In this document: positions 57,571-64,000 of the stretch, in pieces
Numbering within the stretch: the first letter of the stretch is position 1
Layout of the letters: every line of letters begins with the position of its first letter
Made by a program: the position numbers and the translations under genes
Origin: Icerya purchasi
Lineage: Eukaryota; Arthropoda; Insecta; Hemiptera; Monophlebidae
NCBI GenBank assembly: GCA_039619475.1
Contig: CM077115.1
Location: forward strand, 30,641,083-30,705,082
DNA: 64,000 bases
Direction of reading: 5' to 3'
The notes under the pieces: model-generated
What the model was told of the DNA's origin: nothing
Seen by the model: only the letters and a program-made list of their open reading frames with translations
Databases searched by the model: none

Positions 57571-57945
57571 TTTTGAAAATTTAAAACTCTTAAAAAACTG
57601 TAAAATTCAGTTACATACGTTATATTTTTTATTATTATTACACGAATATAATAAATACGTTCAATTCACACAAAAAATATATAATGTCATTTATAAAACA
57701 TATATGTGTAATAAAACATTAAAACATTAAAATTGTTACATTATAAAAAGGACTACTAATTGTTACAATGTAAAAATTTTAATTTTTTGATGTTTTATTA
57801 CGTACTATATATGTTTTATAAATGACGTTATACATATATTTTTTGTGTGAATCGAACGTATTTATTATGTTCGTGTAATAATAATAAAAAATATAACGTA
57901 CGTAACTGAATTTAACAGTTTTTTAAAAGTTTTAAAATTTCATTA
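57571..57945. repeat. Large near-perfect palindrome (foldback), arms about 185 bp
   Basis: The left arm (about 57571-57755) and right arm (about 57760-57945) are inverted copies with only scattered mismatches. AAAACTGTAAAATTCAGTTA pairs with TAACTGAATTTAACAGTTTT, and TTCACACAAAAAATATATAA pairs with TATACATATATTTTTTGTGTGAA. The spacer is only a few bases. No ORF is supported; transcription would give a long hairpin RNA. Confidence 0.88.
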
Positions 57946-58480
57946 GATTTACTATTTAAATGTAGACGCGTTTTTTACCAGTATATTAATTGTAACAACG
58001 CCGAATAAAAATGATGGCATGTTTATGTTTTAAAGTCAAATATGGAAGCAATGAAAATACAGTCTCATATGTGTTTCATACATACATTGTTTAGAACGTG
58101 TTCTCATGTAGAAGAATATTGCGCCGCCCCTCTTCTTATTGAATAGCAAATGTTGGCCGTCTATAAAATTACTCGTGTGTTGAATACTATTATTCTGATA
58201 CCTAACAGTATCACAAGAAAATCTTTAAAGAGCTCCGTTATTGTGTACCAAAAAATAACTAGTTGTTGTTTTTAAACTGTACGTTTGATGAAACACCTGG
58301 TTGTTGTAGTTTTCTTCAAATATCCATTGTCGGTCGTTAATAAAATACTCTTGTTGTCGTGTTGTTCTAAGATTAGGAGGTTTCATAGGTTTCTTTTTAT
58401 AGGATTCATTTTGAAAAACTGTTGTACGTCATATTTCTTGTTTGGAAACGTTATATAATTAAATGTCTATATGATTTTTA
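57946..58480. other. Upstream region of the HP1-like gene
   Basis: No ORF. Promoter or 5' UTR/intron sequence of the HP1-like gene is expected here; the 3' end looks like an intron end (TATGATTTTTAG at about 58470-58481). Confidence 0.45.
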
Positions 58481-58486
58481 GATAAT

Positions 58487-59032
58487 ATGGGTGGAGAAGA
58501 AGAATACACTGTTGAAAAAATATGTGATAAACGAGTAAATAAGAACGGAATGGTGGAATATTTTCTAAAATGGAAAGGTTATCCTGAATCAGAAAATACG
58601 TGGGAACCAGTGGAAAATTTGGATTGTGCGGAATTAATAGAACGATATGAAAACGAACTACTAATTAAAACTGTGAAAGAAGAACTCACAGATCAAAATA
58701 ATGTGAACGGTTTAGAAAACGGCCGGGAAAACGGCTTAACTGGCGCGCAAGAAGAAAATGATATTAAAACAGACGAGGGAAGTTCTGTAAATGAAGCTAG
58801 CCCAGAGATCGCTATAAAAGAAGAAATCAATGTAAATGATTCGGGCGAGATTAACAGTGGCGGCGAAGTTATCGCTGTAAATGCTGATTCAAATGCAGAA
58901 ATGGTATTTTTGGTTAAATGGCACAGTTCTGGACGAATCGAGCATGTCAAATACGAAGTTGCCAAAAAGAAATATCCTCAAGTTGTGATCGATTATTTTG
59001 AAAAGAACATAACATGGACTAGCCCAAAATGA
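58487..59032 (+). CDS. HP1-like: HP1-like heterochromatin protein (chromodomain plus chromoshadow domain)
   Basis: A 181-residue protein of the HP1 family, which reads methylated histone H3K9 and recruits partners to heterochromatin in the nucleus. The chromodomain spans about residues 5-57 ([35 protein letters not shown]). The aromatic cage positions Y7, W29 and Y32 are all present. A short acidic, Asn/Glu-rich hinge follows (about 58-125) with no basic patch. The chromoshadow domain spans about 126-179 ([25 protein letters not shown]), including the conserved Trp used for partner binding (W177). It is a little shorter than Drosophila HP1a (about 206). The whole CDS lies in one exon. TTTTTAG just before ATAATATGG looks like a splice acceptor, so a 5' UTR intron is likely. 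No stop or frameshift is seen, making it the best candidate for a living host gene here. Confidence 0.93.
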   Translation: MGGEEEYTVEKICDKRVNKNGMVEYFLKWKGYPESENTWEPVENLDCAELIERYENELLIKTVKEELTDQNNVNGLENGRENGLTGAQEENDIKTDEGSSVNEASPEIAIKEEINVNDSGEINSGGEVIAVNADSNAEMVFLVKWHSSGRIEHVKYEVAKKKYPQVVIDYFEKNITWTSPK

Positions 59033-59769
59033 GATACGGGCAATAACTTTTTATCATTATGTTTAATAATTTCATTTCTATTTACAATTCATTTTTATAC
59101 CTTTATCTTTTTTTGTTTTTGTGAATATTCGAATTTCTTTTATAAACTAATTACAATTTGTCTTAAATATATTTACATTTTCTTTTTTGTAATTTGTAGA
59201 TTTTTTTTTTTTTTTTTTTTCGAATGAATTCATTTCCTTATTATATTACTTTATTATATAAAAAAAGAAAAAAGTATCCATTGTTGCTAAATTTGTTATA
59301 TTTACATTGAGCTCCAACTGAAACACCTGCGCCTTTGTCGAAAGTCTGGAATTTTATTTGTTAGACCTTTTTTTTTCACTTCTCTGTATATAATACTATT
59401 AAATCACTGATTCTATTTTAATTAAACTGAATCCATTGATGTTATTGTGTTTGTTTGTTTGTATGTGTGAACGTATCAAATTTTAAGGAAATGAAATAGC
59501 AAGTGTGGTTAGCTCTTAGGTCCCGGCTATGATTCAAGCGGTGAGCGGTGAGCGGTGCCAGTAATTATATACACATACTTACATGAAATTAAATGGCTAT
59601 ACCTTTTCAGTGGCTATGATAGCCGTAAGCGGCGATCGGTGCACGCTAAAACGGCGCAGCTTACCGTAAAATTTCGACATGTATTTTTTACTGCCGCTCA
59701 AGCGTCAAGCGCCAAGCGTTTTTGGTATAAAAATTATTAAATTCACTCATGGATTAAAATGACAAAATA
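59033..59769. other. 3' flank of the HP1-like gene; (GCGGTGA)n patch
   Basis: AT-rich with T-runs (59201-59220). At about 59538-59560 GCGGTGA is repeated, and a related GCGGCGATCGGTGC patch occurs at about 59630. GGCTATGAT recurs at 59526 and 59610. These may be terminal parts of a DNA transposon that includes the next feature. Confidence 0.45.
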
Positions 59770-59940
59770 ATGACTAGTAAAAGAAAGTTAACCGATACGG
59801 AAACTGAAGTACTAATATCAGAAGTACAGATAGGACCCACATTGTAGAATGATTGCGACAAAAACTTCAAAAACACCGCGGTTACGAAAAAATTATAATC
59901 GGAAGTTGGTTTACAAATAAAAGTAACAGGTAATTTAATA
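59770..59940 (+). pseudogene. Short MADF/SANT-like N-terminal remnant, possibly of a Harbinger-type element
   Basis: The ATG at 59770 gives MTSKRKLTDTETEVLISEVQ, then a stop. The frame continues with KNFKNTAVTKKL-SEVGLQIK, ending at a donor-like AACAG|GTAA. The pattern resembles the first helices of MADF/Myb-SANT DNA-binding domains common in Harbinger accessory proteins and host regulators. Too short for a firm call. Confidence 0.3.
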
Positions 59941-60670
59941 TTTCTTTAGGTGTAACTTATTGTTTCAAACCAATTCTCTTCTTCTTTAAACGATTTTTTG
60001 TTCTGTACAGAATATATTTAAACATTTCTGGTGACATTCTGGTGTACTTGAAAAATCTTCCTCGATCCTGCTTTAACTTGCAAAATAAGTAGTGATATTC
60101 ACCCCTTTTTGGTCGTTCAATATTTATCGATGTACATCATATTTTTAGGATTCCGTACACATATAATGTACGGAACCCTAATAAGATGATTCTGAAACGA
60201 CAAAAATATCAAATAAAAATCAATAACTCAGGAAAGATTTGATTTATTAATTTCCCAATCTGGGTCGTAAATTACAATTAAAATTCTCTTTAAAACGATC
60301 TATAACTTCAATATGACCGATTACCCTGGGCCGAAAAACACCCAAAAAACCGTCAAGAATATATAATATGGTATTTAAAACGACTTCAAAAACCACTTAA
60401 AAAATCATAACTCATCACCAGATGAACCTTTGAAAGTGCAATTCAAAATATAAAATAAAATGCAGGAGTCCTTTTATAAAATCAAAAAACTACGGTAAAA
60501 AAATAATTTAACCCACTCTCCTTTTAACCCAAAACAGTAAAAAAAAAAAAAAGCAAGTTCACGTAAGTATTAGCCCGAGTAAAAACGTTGGAGAAACCAA
60601 AACGTATTTCAAACGTAAATGGACCGTTCCACAGGAAAAATATAGTCACGCTTACAACTTTATATCCAGT
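59941..60670. other. No gene seen
   Basis: AT-rich; includes TTCCGTACACATATAATGTACGGAACCC at about 60152, a perfect short palindrome around ACATATAATGT, with no coding context. Confidence 0.5.
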
Positions 60671-61135
60671 CCCTTGGGGCGCCGAAAGCTCGAAGATTTT
60701 GAAAAAATATTTTTTTTTTCGGTCTTATGACATATTGTTGGAAACTATTTGACGGGAATGAAACCATAGGTCATTTCCTTAACGAAACTTTTGAAGATGA
60801 CGAAAAGTTCCAAAAAGGCGCGAAAGATGACGTATGTCCCTTTCTTGACGACGCGAGTGTCGTAGTTAAAAATTTCGAACAATATTAAAAATATGTACAT
60901 TCCCGTATATTTTTCTAGTTTCGGGTTTTCAACGTCAAAATTAGACCCTGGGGCGCGGAATACTCGAATTTTTTTTAAAAATTTTTTTTTCTCGGTCGTG
61001 TGATATATCAGTTGAGAGATCGCTATTTGTCGGGAATGAAATCGTATTTCATTTTCTTAACGAAATTTTCGAGATGGCGATAATTTCAATAATGCGCAAA
61101 AAATTACGATCCTCTTCCTTTTTAGCAGCGGAAAA
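60671..61135. repeat. Diverged tandem duplication, about 275-bp unit
   Basis: The second unit starts at about 60946. Shared blocks in the same order are CCC(T)TGGGGCGC(C/G)G, a T-run with TCGGTC, GACGGGAATGAAACC / GTCGGGAATGAAATC, and TTAACGAAA(C/A)TTT. Neither unit is coding. Confidence 0.7.
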
Positions 61136-62605
61136 ATCAAATTCCTTTTTTTTTTTTGAATTTCGTGTTATGTGAATATAAATATTATAGTTATCGTTAA
61201 CTTAACTCGTACGGAGTAACCCTGAGCGTGTGAAACGTCATGCTTGACTGAACTTGTTTTTTTTAAAAACGATCTGCATGTAATCGAAGCGATGTATTTT
61301 CAGAAAGCAATAATAGTGCTAAAACATCAGAGGACAACGTAGTAACAAATGGGCATTAACTATTTTGTTATAAACACTCGTTAACCTGTTAATTACCATT
61401 CTACCACTGCCGCTTTTATCGTAACCGAAGCCTTAGTGTTATCAAAAATATTTACATTCAGTTTCAAATCTAATGTTGTGTACGATTGTGTTTGCACACA
61501 GAATTTCTACAATAAATTTCTCTATATTGATATAGCCATTAGAGCAATGGCGGTTTAGTGGTACCTTAAACAATTTCTTTAAAAATTCAACTAACTAGTA
61601 TTGTACAAAATAAATCTTCTTTTATAGTAATTTGTAATTAAGTTTTATTCTTTCATGCTTGTTCGATACAAAATAGTTAATCAGTCTTTCTATTTTATAT
61701 GCAGTAATTTTTAACGAACATTATAAATGTGTAACCAATTTTATCCCAACAATTTTTTTCAGAAAATCTTGATCCTTTTTAAAAAAGTTAAATAACATCA
61801 TTTTCTTTTCACAGCCACAATACCATTAAGCTCAGTCATGCGTGGAATTTTCGAAAATATCTTTTAATATTTCTTTTTTCTTATTCTTTGAATTTAGTAT
61901 AATTATCATTGCAGCCTTTAGACGATCAACATCTTTTTAAATTAATACATTTTTCAGACGTTAATAAATTATTCCTCTATAAAAAAATTTAAAATATGGA
62001 TATATATTACAAGTTTTAATAATTACATGGAAGGTCATTAACAAAATAATCCTATAAAGAAACAGCTAGTGATGCAGTGTAGTAGTCACAATACTCAGAA
62101 CTAATCAGTGAACTGAAGAAAGAATGTGTCAGCACCCTTTTATTACTTAATAACCATCTGGTAAATACCAAAGATTCATTTGAAATTTAGACAAAGCCAT
62201 AGAATACTTGCATAGTTTTAACTCTTTAAAATAGTAGTGTACATTTTTTGATCATAGTAATTATTTTCATGTCTAATACTAATATTTCTTTAATAAAATT
62301 TTTGATTAATTTATAAAATTACCCTCCGCGGAAAAAGTTTAAACATGTTGCAAAATATATTTGTCATGAAATTTTGTTTATGCTGGGAACACAGTATAGA
62401 CACTAGCATTATTTATAAACAGTTTTTTAAAAAAAAATTCTTTTTGCCTCCAAAAAACAAAAAAAAAACTTGCTCATATTTATTTTTTGCAATTACACTA
62501 TGTAAACTCTGAGATATCATATTTAACTTTTACAAAACAACTAAATTACTTTTCCCACATTTCCTTAAATAACTCAAAATCTATGGATCAAATTTTCTCA
62601 AAAAC
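61136..62605. other. AT-rich stretch, no gene
   Basis: No supported ORF or element end; homopolymer runs only. Confidence 0.6.
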
Positions 62606-64000
62606 TTTTTTTTTTTTGTTTTTACATCACACCAGTCCTAAGACCATAATTGACGAGGCTATCAAGTAGATTATTTTATTTCTTATGCTCAGCTACCCAG
62701 CGGCAGTATGATTATTGGTCGATCTGAAAACTGATCACTATAGGACTGAATTTCGTTCATTCGACAGTTGATTTGCCACATTTAACGCCTAGGGCGTCAC
62801 CGGCCCATGTTCTTTTGAGCCTTCTTGGCAGATCCCAGCGACTGAGGTTCGCTATCTCTGGATTTTGATTGAGTTAAAGTGTCTCATGAACGTGTTTGTA
62901 TTGATTCAAATATAAATCGTTTACATATGGAATATCTAAGTCTGTATGTAGAATGTGATTTGATATGTAGTATGGAGCATCTATCAGCTGTCTCAACGTT
63001 TTCGATTGGAACTTTTGAAAGGTTACTCTTTGCAGCGGCTCTATATACTTCTAATCCGCATCTCCAGATTGTCGCTATGACTGAAAGATAAACTAGCCTC
63101 TTGCATTTCAAACTCACTGGTGACTTATTGCCTAATATGTTGTTGAGAGCCTTACTTCTTGAAGCCATTTTTTTCTGGATGAACGATATATGGCTTCTCC
63201 ATGTGAGTCTTTGATCTAATATCATGTCCAAGTATTTAATGTGATTTTCTTGAATTATGTGCTGATTATTTATTGTATTAGGGAAACAGTTTTGCTTATT
63301 TAAAGTGAAAGTTACTTGTCTGGTTTTTTGGTGGTTGAGTTTAACCTTCCACTTGAGCGCCCGCTGCTGAATAGCGATTAAATGCTCGTGTGCTAACAAG
63401 GAGCGTACACTGGGCTTTTATGCTGAGCAAGTATGCAGATATCATCCGGAAAGGTAGTGATTACTGTCGTCTTAAGTATTGGAATATCTGCTGTATAGAT
63501 GGAATACAAGAGCGGGCCGAGTACACTACCTTATGGCAGTGATGCCTTTACGGTATTTGACAACAAAGATAATGATGAGTTTTGATATTGAAATTTCTGT
63601 TTGTCAAATATACATAACTGCATATAAATCGTTGGGTAAAATTTGTTTTAATGTACAAAGTAATCCTTGATGCGAAACGCGATCGAAGGCCTGTTTAATA
63701 TCCAGGAAAATGACGTTGCAGCATTCTCCTTTTTCTAATGTAGCTGTTATTTTGTCTGTTATCCCATGTACCTGGTTAACAGTTGAGTGTCTTCTGCGGA
63801 AACTGAACTGATCATTTGGAATGATCCTATTTTCTGTTGTTATCTAAATTATTCTATCGTATATTAGCATTTCAGATATTTTGGAGAGTCCGCTTAAAAG
63901 TCTGATCGGCCTATACGAGGAAGGATATATTGGATTCTTTCCAAGTTTCAGGGTAATATCTAATTCTTAGAATCATTTTAACTATATGAGTAATTAAAGT
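62606..64000 (-). pseudogene. Jockey-like non-LTR RT, degenerate, continuing beyond the right edge
   Basis: A T-run at 62606-62616 is the probable poly(A) end. Reading leftward from the edge, the minus frames give FLDIKQAFDRVSHQGL, a GLPYGSVLGPLLYSIY-like block, and TTFPDDI where a catalytic FADD is expected. The open piece 62884-63399 follows (ALKWKVKLNHQKTRQVTFTL, WRSHISFIQKKMASRSKALN, RLVYLSVIATIWRCGLEVY). It ends in NLSRWDLPRRLKRTW, a typical Jockey C-terminus. Several frame changes occur. It is a different family from the element at 20-23.7 kb by sequence. The endonuclease would lie outside the window. Confidence 0.8.

Overview
The window is AT-rich nuclear DNA of an arthropod, most likely an insect. 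The evidence is two host-type genes (a chromodomain/chromoshadow HP1 protein and the first exons of a prenylcysteine-oxidase-like gene with GT/AG introns) in a dense graveyard of insect-type transposons. I cannot name the order or species. Most recognisable coding sequence belongs to mobile elements, usually broken by frameshifts or stops.

Layout. 1-6.0 kb: minus-strand non-LTR retrotransposon (family A: Gag with zinc knuckles, endonuclease, RT, RNase H), running off the left edge. 6.0-7.1 kb: endonuclease piece of another non-LTR element. 7.65-8.97 kb: a mariner with an open DD34D transposase and near-perfect terminal repeats. 9.0-9.3 kb: degenerate minisatellite. 10.9-11.5 kb: two exons of a prenylcysteine-oxidase-like gene (minus). 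13.2-16.8 kb: second family A copy (minus). 16.9-18.9 kb: a pogo-like transposase relic scrambled in orientation and interrupted by a third family A copy (plus, 11-bp target duplication). 19.3-19.9 kb: 3' end of another RNase H-bearing element. 19.9-23.7 kb: Jockey-like element (minus) with overlapping ORFs. 24.3-27.2 kb: a plus-strand non-LTR relic interrupted by a young, 5'-truncated R1-like element with an open RT frame.

29.07-30.12 kb: a complete-looking Helitron (TC...CTAG, A|T flanks) carrying only the N-terminal part of a Helitron protein. 30-34 kb: repeats. 34.26-39.41 kb: a gypsy-type LTR retrotransposon with nearly identical LTRs. Its downstream LTR continues into a second primer-binding site and gag start, as in a tandem element. 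39.66-40.83 kb: a non-autonomous hAT-like element with an exact 8-bp target duplication, enclosing a hammerhead-ribozyme-like core.

43.9, 52.0 and 56.1 kb: three short hAT-like elements with related ends, each with its 8-bp duplication. 46.0-47.0 kb: a fossil relative of the R1-like element. 50.75-51.67 kb: piggyBac fossil. 57.57-57.95 kb: a large near-perfect palindrome. 58.49-59.03 kb: an intact single-exon HP1-like gene. 62.6-64 kb: a Jockey-like relic running off the right edge.

The elements do not form a pathway. The story is layered insertion: non-LTR into non-LTR, non-LTR into DNA transposon, and a possible LTR tandem. The best leads are the LTR-leader-gag duplication, the orphan ORF whose stop overlaps the ORF2 start in family A, the asparagine-rich Gag, the palindrome near HP1, the hammerhead-like motif and the compact HP1 paralogue. 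I found no convincing new multi-gene system.
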